Notes: generated by a model not told the origin, from the sequence alone. A stretch of 64,000 bases of DNA from Giesbergeria anulus (GCF_900111115.1 NZ_FOGD01000004.1:62001-126000), one strand, 5' to 3'. Counted from the first letter of the stretch, positions 9,348 to 17,809 are shown. Program-made: numbers and translations.

Positions 9348-9462
9348 ACACTAAAATTTGACTTAGTCTTAAATTTTAATGTTTGCTTTGCTCTTGTGAA
9401 GCTGCAGTAAATCTAAGCCGCTATTGTAGCGCACTTTTGCCCGCTGCGGGGATAATTGCGTC

Positions 9463-10692
9463 ATGGGAACCACTTTTGAGCAGCCTTCGCTACTGCAACG
9501 TCTGCAGCCATTTTTTCGCGGTTTTGATGGCTGGCTGTTGCTAGCACTTCTAGTGCTGGGCAGCTTAGGGCTGTTAGCCATGTATTCATCAGGTTATGAC
9601 CACGGCAGCCGCTTTATAGACCACGGCCGCAACATGGCGCTGGCCGCTGGCATCTTGTTTGTGGTGGCCCAAGTGCCGCCTCAACGCCTACTAACGCTAG
9701 CCGTGCCACTGTACACGCTGGGAGTCATTTTGCTGGTGGCGGTGGCGCTGTTTGGCATTACCAAAAAAGGCTCACAGCGCTGGATCAATTTAGGCATCGT
9801 CATACAACCGAGCGAGCTACTCAAGATTGCTATGCCGCTGATGCTGGCTTGGTGGTTTCAAAAGCGCGAGGGCCAATTGCGACCGCTGGACTTCTTAGTT
9901 GCGGGGGTGCTGTTAGCTATGCCAGTGGGCCTGATCATGAAGCAGCCCGATCTGGGTACCTCGCTGCTGGTGCTGGCAGCAGGGCTATCGGTCATATTCT
10001 TTGCTGGGTTGCCCTGGAAGCTAGTGATTCCGCCCCTGCTGCTGGGCATAGTTGGTATCGGATTGATTGTATGGTTTGGTGACGATCTTTGCGCTGATGG
10101 TGTGCGCTGGCCGGTGCTCCATGACTACCAACAGCAGCGCATCTGCACTCTGCTAGATCCGACCCGCGACCCGCTAGGCAAGGGCTTTCACATCATCCAA
10201 GGCATGATTGCCATTGGCTCCGGCGGCGTTTGGGGCAAGGGCTTTATGGCGGGCACCCAGACGCACCTGGAGTTTATTCCAGAGCGCACCACCGACTTTA
10301 TCTTTGCCGCCTACTCAGAAGAGTTTGGGTTGCTAGGCAATGTGCTGTTGGTGGTTTGCTATTTGTTTTTGGTCTGGCGCGGCTTGGCTATTGCACTGGG
10401 TGCAGGCACGCTGTTTGGCCGCCTGATGGCTGGGGCGGTATCCATGATCTTTTTTACCTATGCCTTTGTCAATATGGGCATGGTCAGTGGCATGTTGCCA
10501 GTGGTAGGCGTGCCCCTGCCCTTTATCAGCTACGGTGGCACTGCTATGGTAACGCTGGGCTTGGCGCTGGGCATTTTGATGTCGATTGCGCGAGCGCAGC
10601 GCATGCCAGTAGTGCATAGCCAGCCGGTGGATGTGACTGGCATCCCGATGGGCGATAGCCCGGCACAGCCGGTGCCAGCACCCGCACCCTAA
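9463..10692 (+). CDS. rodA: Rod-shape determining SEDS glycosyltransferase RodA
   Basis: 409 residues with about ten hydrophobic segments, a polytopic inner-membrane protein of the RodA/FtsW/SpoVE family. Family signatures visible: the GSQRWINLG loop, KQPDLGTSLLVLAAG, the large periplasmic loop with ERTTDFIFAAYSEEFG, and the C-terminal VPLPFISYGGTAM. SEDS proteins polymerise lipid II into glycan strands, RodA working with PBP2 and MreBCD in side-wall growth. The usual mreBCD-mrdA partners are not next to it in this window, so it stands alone, followed by tldD after 9 bases. A short proline-rich tail ends the protein. Confidence 0.93.
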   Translation: MGTTFEQPSLLQRLQPFFRGFDGWLLLALLVLGSLGLLAMYSSGYDHGSRFIDHGRNMALAAGILFVVAQVPPQRLLTLAVPLYTLGVILLVAVALFGITKKGSQRWINLGIVIQPSELLKIAMPLMLAWWFQKREGQLRPLDFLVAGVLLAMPVGLIMKQPDLGTSLLVLAAGLSVIFFAGLPWKLVIPPLLLGIVGIGLIVWFGDDLCADGVRWPVLHDYQQQRICTLLDPTRDPLGKGFHIIQGMIAIGSGGVWGKGFMAGTQTHLEFIPERTTDFIFAAYSEEFGLLGNVLLVVCYLFLVWRGLAIALGAGTLFGRLMAGAVSMIFFTYAFVNMGMVSGMLPVVGVPLPFISYGGTAMVTLGLALGILMSIARAQRMPVVHSQPVDVTGIPMGDSPAQPVPAPAP

Positions 10693-10701
10693 AATGGCCC
10701 T

Positions 10702-12186
10702 ATGATCTCCCGTACCCCTTCTGGCGCACTGCGCCGCGCCCCTACCCTTGAGCGTATCGACATTGCTCGCCAGCTGCTGCTGACCCCATTTGGCTTAGAT
10801 GAGAGCCACCTAGCGCGTGCCTTGGCAGAAATCCGCACCCATCAGGTCGATGATGCTGACTTGTACTTTCAGTACACCCGCAGCGAAGGTTGGAGTTTAG
10901 AAGAGGGCATTGTTAAAACTGGCTCATTCAGTATCGACCAAGGGGTGGGCGTGCGAGCCGTCAGTGGCGAAAAAACAGCTTTTGCCTACTCGGACGATAT
11001 TTCTCTGGCCTCGCTGCTAGATGCGGCGCATACCGTGCGCTCCATTGGCGCGGTGGCACAAGCGGGCAAAGTGCGGGTGGCTGCGCGCAAAATTCCTACC
11101 AGCCGCAGCCTGTATCCCGGCACCGATCCGATTGCTAGCCTCGACAGCACGGCCAAAGTGGCCTTGCTAGAGCGTGTAGAACAACGCGCCCGCGCCAAAG
11201 ACCCACGGGTGGCACAGGTCATGGCGGGGCTGGCTGCCGAGTATGACGTGGTGCTGGTGGCCCGTGCCGATGGCACGCTGGCTGCCGATGTGCGCCCGCT
11301 GGTGCGCTTATCCGTCACGGTGATTGCCGAGCAGGGGGGCCGCCGCGAAGTAGGTTCTGCTGGCGGTGGTGGCCGCTTTGGTTTGGCCTATTTTGACGAC
11401 GCCCTGATTACGCAGTATGTCGATGAAGCGGTGCACGCGGCGTTGGTCAATTTGGAATCTCGCCCTGCACCCGCTGGTGAGATGACCGTGGTACTTGGCC
11501 CTGGCTGGCCCGGTGTGCTGCTGCACGAGGCCGTGGGCCACGGGCTAGAGGGCGACTTCAACCGCAAAGGCTCTAGCGCGTTCAGTGGCCGCATTGGCCA
11601 GCGCGTGGCCGCCAAAGGCGTAACAGTGCTTGATGATGGCACGCTGGCCGACCGGCGCGGCTCGCTCAACGTGGACGACGAAGGCCACGCCAGCCAGCGC
11701 AATGTGCTGATCGAAGACGGCATCCTCAAGGGCTATATCCAAGATGCACTCAATGCCCGCCTGACGGGCGTGGCACCCACCGGCAATGGCCGCCGCGAGA
11801 GCTATGCCCATATCCCGATGCCACGCATGACCAACACCTACATGCTCGGAGGCGACAAAGACCCGCAAGAGATCATTGCCAGCATCAAAAAGGGGCTGTA
11901 TGCCAGCAACTTTGGTGGCGGACAGGTGGACATTACCTCCGGCAAGTTTGTCTTTAGCGCCAGCGAAGCCTATTGGGTAGAAAACGGCAAAATTTTGTAC
12001 CCCGTCAAAGGAGCCACCATCATTGGCAGCGGCCCAGAATCGCTCAAAAAGATCAGCATGATTGGCAACGATATGCGCCTCGATAGCGGCGTGGGCACCT
12101 GTGGCAAAGAAGGCCAAAGCGTGCCTGTAGGGGTGGGCCAGCCCACTTTGCGCATTGAGGGCTTGACGGTGGGCGGTACCGCCTAA
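10702..12186 (+). CDS. tldD: Metalloprotease TldD
   Basis: 494 residues, normal for TldD. The metal site HEAVGH is followed by GLEGDFNRKGSS, the TldD signature (HExxxH). TldD forms a heterodimeric peptidase with TldE/PmbA that processes peptides such as microcin B17 and modulates gyrase-targeting toxins. No pmbA gene is visible here; its partner is usually elsewhere in the genome. It follows rodA by 9 bases and could share its transcript. Motifs near the C-terminus (GVGTCGKEGQSVPVGVGQP) also match the family. Confidence 0.93.
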   Translation: MISRTPSGALRRAPTLERIDIARQLLLTPFGLDESHLARALAEIRTHQVDDADLYFQYTRSEGWSLEEGIVKTGSFSIDQGVGVRAVSGEKTAFAYSDDISLASLLDAAHTVRSIGAVAQAGKVRVAARKIPTSRSLYPGTDPIASLDSTAKVALLERVEQRARAKDPRVAQVMAGLAAEYDVVLVARADGTLAADVRPLVRLSVTVIAEQGGRREVGSAGGGGRFGLAYFDDALITQYVDEAVHAALVNLESRPAPAGEMTVVLGPGWPGVLLHEAVGHGLEGDFNRKGSSAFSGRIGQRVAAKGVTVLDDGTLADRRGSLNVDDEGHASQRNVLIEDGILKGYIQDALNARLTGVAPTGNGRRESYAHIPMPRMTNTYMLGGDKDPQEIIASIKKGLYASNFGGGQVDITSGKFVFSASEAYWVENGKILYPVKGATIIGSGPESLKKISMIGNDMRLDSGVGTCGKEGQSVPVGVGQPTLRIEGLTVGGTA

Positions 12187-12237
12187 AACGCCACCGACGG
12201 CGGGCTGCAGTATGGTGCGGCCCACGGAGCAACCACT

Positions 12238-12789
12238 ATGGCCGGGCCACTGACGCAAGCCTCGCAAACGGCACAGTCCTTTGCCGACATCAGCTATTTG
12301 CTGCGCGAATGTGTTGCCGATGAGCAATTGCGCCTGCTGCGTGACAACATCAGCGCGCTGGCTAAGGCTCTGGACTTGGCAGTGGGAGCCAGACGCCACC
12401 GCCGCGACGCCAATACCATTGCACGGCGCGCCGGCGCGCTAGCCCAAGAACTGCGCCAGCACCAAGCCGTGCTTTGCAGCCCAGAGGCGGGCTGGAAAAC
12501 CATGTACGAATGGGCCAGTTACCAGCGCGCCCTGCGCGAACTGGCCCAAGCCGTGCAACGCTGGCGCGAAGCCTTGGCCCAGCGCAGTAGCCACGAGGGG
12601 GCCGCTTTTGACCAGATGGAGCAATGGGCATGGCGCGCCTTGGGCGAGGGCCTGTTGCTGCTGGATATGTACCAGCAAGGGGCAGGCTTGGTGATGAGTT
12701 CTACCCCAGAAGAGCCCCCCTCACCGCCATCGCCACAACGATCATCATGGTGGCAGGCCGTGCTACAACGCTGGCAGCGTTGGCATTAG
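12238..12789 (+). CDS. Hypothetical protein, mostly helical, cytosolic
   Basis: 183 residues with a GGAG ribosome-binding site nine bases before the ATG. I do not recognise the family. It is rich in Ala, Leu, Gln, Arg and Trp, with long predicted helices (about residues 15-65 and 85-140) that could form coiled coils. A Pro/Ser-rich hinge (about 155-168) separates a Trp-rich end. No signal peptide or membrane segment is evident. It lies 51 bases after tldD and just before the aroG leader region. Reading-frame length and start context support a real gene; function is unknown. Confidence 0.65.
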   Translation: MAGPLTQASQTAQSFADISYLLRECVADEQLRLLRDNISALAKALDLAVGARRHRRDANTIARRAGALAQELRQHQAVLCSPEAGWKTMYEWASYQRALRELAQAVQRWREALAQRSSHEGAAFDQMEQWAWRALGEGLLLLDMYQQGAGLVMSSTPEEPPSPPSPQRSSWWQAVLQRWQRWH

Positions 12790-12818
12790 CTGTTGCTGCA
12801 ATGCACCACAGACTGTGC

Positions 12819-12824
12819 TACATT
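12819..12824 (+). promoter_or_regulatory. Extended -10 element for the aroG leader transcript
   Basis: TACATT preceded by TGC gives an extended -10 (TGnTAnnnT). It ends 8 bases before the leader ATG, so transcription would start at or within a base or two of that ATG. The -35 is weak; TTGCTG at 12793-12798 has a 20-base spacer. The same arrangement occurs before the trpE leader candidate. Confidence 0.5.
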
Positions 12825-12832
12825 GCTTTCCC

Positions 12833-12889
12833 ATGTCGATAGCACGCGCTTTTTATTTTTGGTCCTATTTCTCGATCCCGGGCGGATGA
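12833..12889 (+). CDS. Aromatic-rich leader peptide of aroG
   Basis: A short reading frame of 18 codons encodes MSIARAFYFWSYFSIPGG. Six of seven consecutive residues (FYFWSYF) are Phe, Tyr or Trp, the amino acids made from the DAHP synthase pathway encoded just downstream. The stop is followed by a Rho-independent terminator at 12928-12959. The last two Gly codons contain GGCGG (12881-12885), complementary to the CCGCC that forms the terminator's left arm. This is the layout of ribosome-mediated attenuation: a ribosome stalled on the aromatic codons leaves GGCGG free to block the terminator, while one that reaches the stop covers it. No Shine-Dalgarno site is visible and the predicted transcript starts near the ATG. 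Confidence 0.8.
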   Translation: MSIARAFYFWSYFSIPGG

Positions 12890-12927
12890 GAGAGGCGAGC
12901 GCGCAAGCACCTAGACCCTTTTCACAC

Positions 12928-12959
12928 ACCGCCGCTGCTGCAAAGCCCGGCGGTTTTTT
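12928..12959 (+). terminator. Attenuator terminator upstream of aroG
   Basis: A 6-bp GC stem CCGCCG (12929-12934) / CGGCGG (12948-12953), extendable by one A-T pair, is followed by six T residues and further T-rich sequence. It lies 39 bases after the leader-peptide stop and 45 bases before the aroG start. CCGGGC at 12878-12883 can pair with GCCCGG at 12945-12950, and GGCGG at 12881-12885 with CCGCC at 12929-12933, both giving competing antiterminator structures. Confidence 0.85.
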
Positions 12960-13003
12960 GTTTTCAAATCCCCACTTTGATCCATCTTAAAAGGAAGACA
13001 AGC

Positions 13004-14128
13004 ATGACTGCCCCCCAAGCCACCCCTGTCACTGAGCCCTGGTACCAGCACGTCGAGAAAACCAGCCAGACCGACGACGAACGTATCAAGGACATCATTG
13101 TGCTGCCCCCTCCCGAACACCTCATCCGTTTCTTCCCCATCCGGGGCACCGCCATTGAAACGTTGATTACGCAAACGCGCCAAAGCATCCACAACATCAT
13201 GGCAGGCACGGACGACCGCCTGCTGGTGATTATTGGCCCTTGCTCCATCCACGACCCGGCTGCCGCACTGGACTACGCCCGCCGCCTGCAAGTGGTGCGC
13301 GAGCAATACAAAGACACGCTAGAGATCGTGATGCGCGTTTACTTTGAAAAGCCACGCACCACGGTAGGCTGGAAGGGCCTGATCAACGACCCCTACCTCG
13401 ATGAAAGCTACCGCATTGACGAGGGCCTGCGCATGGCACGCCAGTTGCTCATCGACATTAACCGCTTGGGCGTGCCCGCTGGCAGCGAGTTTTTGGACGT
13501 GATCTCACCCCAATACATTGGCGATTTGATCAGCTGGGGCGCAATTGGTGCCCGCACCACCGAAAGCCAAGTCCACCGCGAACTGGCTTCGGGCTTGTCG
13601 GCACCGATTGGTTTTAAGAATGGCACCGATGGCAATATCCGCATTGCTACCGACGCCATCCAATCGGCCAGCCGAGGCCACCACTTCTTGTCCGTCCACA
13701 AAAACGGCCAAGTAGCGATTGTCGATACCGCAGGCAACCCCGACTGCCACGTTATTTTGCGCGGTGGCAAGGCCCCCAACTACGATGCCGCCAGCGTGGC
13801 TGCGGCCTGCAAAGACCTAGAAGCTGCCAAACTGCCCGCTACACTGATGGTCGATTGCAGCCATGCCAATAGCAGCAAACAGCACGAAAAGCAACGCGAC
13901 GTGGTGCGCGACATTGCCGCCCAACTGGCGGCAGGCTCGCACAGCGTTTTTGGTGTGATGATCGAGAGCCACATCAACGCAGGCGCACAAAAGTTTACCC
14001 CCGGCAAAGATGTACCCACTGCGCTGGAATACGGCAAGAGCATCACCGATGCCTGCTTGGGCTGGGATGACTCGGTGCAATCGTTGGCCGACTTGGCTGC
14101 TGCCGTGCAGGCACGCCGCACCCGCTGA
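13004..14128 (+). CDS. aroG: Class I 3-deoxy-7-phosphoheptulonate (DAHP) synthase
   Basis: 374 residues from the ATG with an AAGGAAG ribosome-binding site at 12991-12997. Class I AroF/G/H features: LLVIIGPCSIHDP, RVYFEKPRTTVGWKGL, the KNGTDG segment, the VILRGG motif and DCSHANSSK. It condenses phosphoenolpyruvate and erythrose 4-phosphate, the first committed step of aromatic amino acid synthesis, in the cytosol. Expression is probably attenuated through the upstream leader peptide. Which amino acid inhibits the enzyme (Phe, Tyr or Trp) cannot be read reliably. Confidence 0.95.
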   Translation: MTAPQATPVTEPWYQHVEKTSQTDDERIKDIIVLPPPEHLIRFFPIRGTAIETLITQTRQSIHNIMAGTDDRLLVIIGPCSIHDPAAALDYARRLQVVREQYKDTLEIVMRVYFEKPRTTVGWKGLINDPYLDESYRIDEGLRMARQLLIDINRLGVPAGSEFLDVISPQYIGDLISWGAIGARTTESQVHRELASGLSAPIGFKNGTDGNIRIATDAIQSASRGHHFLSVHKNGQVAIVDTAGNPDCHVILRGGKAPNYDAASVAAACKDLEAAKLPATLMVDCSHANSSKQHEKQRDVVRDIAAQLAAGSHSVFGVMIESHINAGAQKFTPGKDVPTALEYGKSITDACLGWDDSVQSLADLAAAVQARRTR

Positions 14129-14135
14129 CAGGCAG

Positions 14136-14167
14136 GCTGCGCCAGTGTAAGCTAGCGTTGGCGCAGC
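14136..14167 (+). repeat. Inverted repeat after aroG
   Basis: A perfect 9-bp inverted repeat GCTGCGCCA / TGGCGCAGC encloses a 14-base loop. No T-run follows, so it is not an intrinsic terminator by itself. It may protect the 3' end of aroG mRNA or pair with the next hairpin in ending transcription. Confidence 0.5.
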
Positions 14168-14181
14168 AAATGCAACGCCAC

Positions 14182-14206
14182 AGGGTGGTGGAGACAACCA
14201 CCCTTT
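14182..14206 (+). terminator. Probable weak terminator after aroG
   Basis: An 8-bp stem AGGGTGGT / ACCACCCT with a 7-base loop is followed by only a short T stretch (TTTG). It lies 54 bases after the aroG stop and 27 bases before the next small gene. The T-run is poor, so read-through is likely. Confidence 0.45.
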
Positions 14207-14232
14207 GTACTCTCCATTAGAAAGATAGATCC

Positions 14233-14544
14233 ATGCACAGAGAAGTCACCGTTACCTTAGGGCACAACGCAGAGTTTCGCTTCGACCTAGAACACGCCGA
14301 GCCAATGGGCAATGAAGAAGCACGCCGCTGGCTGGACGATGAGTTCATCCGCCTAGAGTGCGAGCCATTGCGTGCCAGCGGCAAGGTGCTGCTGGCCGAC
14401 AAGGTGCTAACGGTAGCGGTAGCCGCAGGCGCACCGCTGCTCTCAGATGCCACATGGTTGGCCCAGTTTGCCCGCGCCACCTATGCCGTGTTGGTCAAGC
14501 CCATCATCCACGTGGACGTGCCCTCTATGACCATCAGTTACTGA
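14233..14544 (+). CDS. Small hypothetical protein, 103 aa
   Basis: 103 residues. I do not recognise a family. The protein has an acidic N-terminal half (FDLEHAEPMGNEEARRWLDDEF) and a hydrophobic C-terminal half with mixed strand/helix character, no signal peptide and no clear membrane helix. Its end overlaps the end of the convergent mpl gene by 11 bases. An AGAAAGA stretch lies about 7 bases before the ATG as a weak ribosome-binding site. Codon use resembles its neighbours, which supports it being real. It follows aroG, but no functional link is shown. Confidence 0.6.
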   Translation: MHREVTVTLGHNAEFRFDLEHAEPMGNEEARRWLDDEFIRLECEPLRASGKVLLADKVLTVAVAAGAPLLSDATWLAQFARATYAVLVKPIIHVDVPSMTISY

Positions 14545-15943
14545 GCGTTTGCAACAGTAAGCTGTGGATGCCACCAAAAGCCCCATTGCTCATGCACAGG
14601 ATGTGATCGCCGGGCTGTGCTGCAGCAGCAATTTGCGCCAACAGCGCAGTGATATGGGCGGCAGTGTGCGCCTGCGCTCCTAAAGGGGCCAGTGCAGCAG
14701 CGGCATCCCAGTCTAGCCCGGCAGTGTGGCAAAACACCTGATCGGCATTTTCGAGTGCCCAAGGCAATTGGGCCTTCATAGTGCCCAGTTTCATGGTGTT
14801 GCTGCGCGGCTCAAAGGCTACCAAAATGCGCCCCTGCGCGCCGACACGCTGGCGCAGGCCATCCAGCGTGGTGCGCATGGCCGTGGGGTGGTGGGCAAAA
14901 TCATCGTAAACGGTGATGCCGCGCACGACGCCGCGCAACTCCATGCGGCGGCGCACATTCTGAAAGCTGCCCAAAGCCGCTGCCGCCACCGCTGGGGCCA
15001 CGCCGACATGCTCTGCTGCGGCAATGGCGGCCAAGGCGTTAAGCTGGTTGTGTACGCCACTGAGTGCCCACTCGACCCGCGCCACGCGCTGGCCACGATG
15101 CAAGACATCAAAAGCATCGGGCGGGCCTTCTGCCGTGAAATCGCTCACAGCTGCGCCAAAACTGCTCACGCCGCTCCAACAGCCGGTATGCAATACCCGC
15201 GCCAAACTCTCTTCTAAGCCATTAACCACCACCCGCCCCGACGGCGGCACGGTACGCACCAAATGGTGAAATTGCCGCTCAATAGCCGCTAGATCATCAA
15301 AGATGTCGGCATGATCGAACTCTAGGTTGTTCAAAATAGCAGTGCGCGGGCGATAGTGAACAAATTTGCTGCGCTTGTCAAAAAAAGCGGTGTCGTATTC
15401 ATCGGCCTCAATGACAAACAACGGCGCGCTGCCTACCGGGCCAGCGCCAGCAATAGGCCGGGTGGACGCACCCAAGCGCGCCGACACACCAAAATTGAGC
15501 GGCACGCCACCCACCAAAAAGCCCGGCTGCAAGCCAGCGCACTCCAGCACCCACGCCAGCATCGAGGTGGTGGTGGTTTTGCCATGCGTACCAGCCACAG
15601 CCAGCACATGGCGGCCTTGCAACACCTGCTCGGCCAGCCATTGCGGCCCGCTGGTGTAGGGCAGCCCGGCCTCCAAAATGGCCTCCATCAGCGGAAACTT
15701 GGGGCTACCATCGGGCAGGCGGGCGCGGCTGACGACATTGCCAACCACGAACATATCGGGCTTGAGCGCTAGTTGTTCGGTGCCAAAGCCCTCAATCAAC
15801 TCAATGCCCAAAGAGCGCAATTGGTCGCTCATGGGGGGATAAACACCGGCATCGCAGCCGGTGACGCGGTGTCCGGCCTCGCGGGCCAATGCGGCCACGC
15901 CGCCCATGAAAGTGCCGCAAATGCCTAGGATGTGTATGTGCAT
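14534..15943 (-). CDS. mpl: UDP-N-acetylmuramate:L-alanyl-gamma-D-glutamyl-meso-DAP ligase Mpl
   Basis: 469 residues from the ATG at 15941-15943. The N-terminus MHIHILGICGTFMGG is the Mpl signature; the frame is open for 126 codons upstream but that region overlaps the divergent gene and lacks support. Mur-ligase features: the N-terminal Rossmann fold, the ATP P-loop GTHGKTTTTSM, the central segment ending NNLEFDHADIFDD and a C-terminal domain with DDFAHHPTA. Mpl reattaches recycled murein tripeptide to UDP-MurNAc in the cytosol. It is divergent from the next gene with about 30 bases between start codons. Confidence 0.93.
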   Translation of the reverse strand: MHIHILGICGTFMGGVAALAREAGHRVTGCDAGVYPPMSDQLRSLGIELIEGFGTEQLALKPDMFVVGNVVSRARLPDGSPKFPLMEAILEAGLPYTSGPQWLAEQVLQGRHVLAVAGTHGKTTTTSMLAWVLECAGLQPGFLVGGVPLNFGVSARLGASTRPIAGAGPVGSAPLFVIEADEYDTAFFDKRSKFVHYRPRTAILNNLEFDHADIFDDLAAIERQFHHLVRTVPPSGRVVVNGLEESLARVLHTGCWSGVSSFGAAVSDFTAEGPPDAFDVLHRGQRVARVEWALSGVHNQLNALAAIAAAEHVGVAPAVAAAALGSFQNVRRRMELRGVVRGITVYDDFAHHPTAMRTTLDGLRQRVGAQGRILVAFEPRSNTMKLGTMKAQLPWALENADQVFCHTAGLDWDAAAALAPLGAQAHTAAHITALLAQIAAAAQPGDHILCMSNGAFGGIHSLLLQTLSN

Positions 15944-15972
15944 AGGCACAGATTTTACGGTTGCAGGCCACA

Positions 15973-16611
15973 ATGCAGACTTGGAACCACACCATGCAAA
16001 ACACCCACCTTGCCACCGAAATTGCCCACGCTGCTGCCCGTCTGGTGGTGGATGAGGGGCTGGACTACGGCCCGGCCAAACGCCGCGCTGTGCGTGATTT
16101 AGGCTTGCCCGCCCGCACCGCCCTACCCCACAACGACTTGCTAGAAGCCGCCGTGGCTGAGCACATTGCCATTTTTTGCGCCGACACCCAGCCGCAAGAA
16201 TTACGCGCCCTGCGGCAACTGGCCTTGCTATGGATGGAGCGGCTGGCAGAGTTTCGGCCTCACTTGGCTGGGGCCGTCTGGCACGGTACGGCCACACGGC
16301 TGTCTGATATTTACCTCTCACTGTTTTGCGATGATTCCAAATCGGCAGAGATTTTGCTGATTAACCGGGGCGTGGACTATGACGCCCAGATGGTCAACGG
16401 CTTACACGGCCAACCCGTAGAGGCGCTCACCATCGGCCACCCCCTGCCTGAACTGGATACCGTGGTGGGCGTGCATTTGCTGATTTACGATTTGGATGAC
16501 CTGCGCGGAGCCCTGCGCCCTGACAGCCAAGGGCGCACGCCACGCGGCCACGCGGCGGCGGTGCGTCAATTACTGGCAGCCACCGACACGGCCACCAGCA
16601 CAGCGCCATGA
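15973..16611 (+). CDS. Hypothetical protein with nucleotidyltransferase-like segment
   Basis: About 212 residues from the ATG at 15973 (a second ATG lies at 15994). No firm family is recognised. The N-terminal third is helical (AHAAARLVVDEGLDYGPAKRRAVRDLG). The segment GAVWHGTATRLSDIYLSLFCDD, spanning roughly residues 98-119, recalls the G-S/G...D-x-D/E core of nucleotidyltransferases, but with Tyr where a second Asp is expected, so the metal site may be degenerate. The stop overlaps the start of the TlpA-like gene by 4 bases, which implies translational coupling. It is divergent from mpl. Function is unknown. Confidence 0.7.
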   Translation: MQTWNHTMQNTHLATEIAHAAARLVVDEGLDYGPAKRRAVRDLGLPARTALPHNDLLEAAVAEHIAIFCADTQPQELRALRQLALLWMERLAEFRPHLAGAVWHGTATRLSDIYLSLFCDDSKSAEILLINRGVDYDAQMVNGLHGQPVEALTIGHPLPELDTVVGVHLLIYDLDDLRGALRPDSQGRTPRGHAAAVRQLLAATDTATSTAP

Positions 16612-17189
16612 ACACGCCCACCACACCCGACGCCCCCACCCCATCTCCCAGCCGCCCACCGCGCCGCCTGCTGCTGGGCAGCGCAGTGGCCGCCACGCTG
16701 GCCGCTGGGGCTGGCTGGGACTGGTGGCAAAGCCAGCGCCCCGCCCCAGTCCCCGGCAGCCCCGATGGTGTGCCCGACTTCTGGGAAAAAACTTTTGTAA
16801 CGCCTACCGCAGACGGCACACAGCTGGCGCTGCGCCAGTTTCAGCACCAGCCGTTGCTGCTCAACTTTTGGGCCACTTGGTGCCCGCCTTGCGTGGCCGA
16901 AATGCCGCTATTGAATCGCTTTTTTCAGCAACAACGGGCCAAAGGCTGGCAAGTGCTGGGCATCGCTATCGACAAACCAGCCGCCGTACAGCAATTTTTA
17001 GCGCGCCAGCCGGTGGATTTTCCGGTGGCACTGGCCTCGGTAGAAGGCCAAGACTTGGCCCGTGCGCTGGGCAATTTAGGGGGTGGTTTACCCTTTAGCG
17101 TGCTGCTGGCTGCCGATGGCCAAGTGCAACAACGTAAAATCGGCCAAGTCACAGCGCAGCTGCTGCAAAGCTGGAGTGCCTTGCACTAA
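16608..17189 (+). CDS. TlpA-like periplasmic thiol:disulfide oxidoreductase
   Basis: 193 residues. An N-terminal proline-rich stretch with twin arginines precedes one hydrophobic segment (RRLLLGSAVAATLAAGAG, about residues 21-38), a signal anchor or Tat-like signal. The thioredoxin fold carries WATWCPPC with both redox cysteines, and the cis-proline loop is in GGGLPFSVLL. Such proteins reduce periplasmic disulfides, often for cytochrome c maturation. The gene is coupled to the upstream unknown gene by an ATGA overlap at 16608-16611. The specific partner is unknown. Confidence 0.85.
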   Translation: MNTPTTPDAPTPSPSRPPRRLLLGSAVAATLAAGAGWDWWQSQRPAPVPGSPDGVPDFWEKTFVTPTADGTQLALRQFQHQPLLLNFWATWCPPCVAEMPLLNRFFQQQRAKGWQVLGIAIDKPAAVQQFLARQPVDFPVALASVEGQDLARALGNLGGGLPFSVLLAADGQVQQRKIGQVTAQLLQSWSALH

Positions 17190-17316
17190 CGCCTGACACC
17201 GGGGAATTCACCCCGAAGATTGCCACCGTTCCCCTCAAATACCTCAGAAAGACTGCAATAGCGTGAAATTAGAGTAAATTCGCGCCCTGTTCAGTTTTTC
17301 GCTCTTGGAGCCTTGC

Positions 17317-17763
17317 ATGGATTTGCGCAAACTCAAAACCCTGATTGACCTCGTTTCCGAGTCAAATGTGTCGGAACTGGAAATCACCGAGGCCGAAGGC
17401 AAAGTCCGCATCGTCAAAGGCGGTGGTGCCGTGGTACAGCAATTTGTTGCTGCGCCAGTACAGGCAGCCACAGCCGCCCCGATGCAACCTGCTGCCGTGG
17501 CCGAATTGGCCGCCCCCGCAGAACCCAGCGGCCACGTTGTCAAATCGCCAATGGTGGGCACGTTTTACCGCTCCTCCAGCCCCGGTGCCAAGCCTTTTGT
17601 CGAGCTAGGCAGCCAAGTCAAAGAGGGCGAGACCGTCTGCATCATTGAGGCCATGAAGATTCTCAATGAGATCGAAGCCGACAAATCGGGCACAGTCACG
17701 CGCATTCTGGGTGAAAACGGCCAAGCGGTAGAGTACGGCCAACCCCTGTTTGTGATCGAATAA
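17317..17763 (+). CDS. accB: Biotin carboxyl carrier protein of acetyl-CoA carboxylase
   Basis: 148 residues from the ATG at 17317. The N-terminal [23 protein letters not shown] helix-strand is typical of AccB. An Ala/Pro-rich linker (about residues 44-70) follows, then the biotinyl domain with [10 protein letters not shown] and the biotin site EAMKI (Lys114). It carries the carboxyl group between AccC and the AccAD carboxyltransferase in fatty acid synthesis. It lies 46 bases upstream of accC in the usual accBC operon. Confidence 0.95.
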   Translation: MDLRKLKTLIDLVSESNVSELEITEAEGKVRIVKGGGAVVQQFVAAPVQAATAAPMQPAAVAELAAPAEPSGHVVKSPMVGTFYRSSSPGAKPFVELGSQVKEGETVCIIEAMKILNEIEADKSGTVTRILGENGQAVEYGQPLFVIE

Positions 17764-17809
17764 GGCAGCGATGCTCTCCCCCTTCGAGCCATCTGCGGCA
17801 AAAACACCC

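Noticed and set aside
15944-16321. N-terminal extension of mpl to 16321
   Set aside because: It is Arg/Pro-rich, overlaps the divergent gene, and the Mpl family starts at MHIHILGICG.
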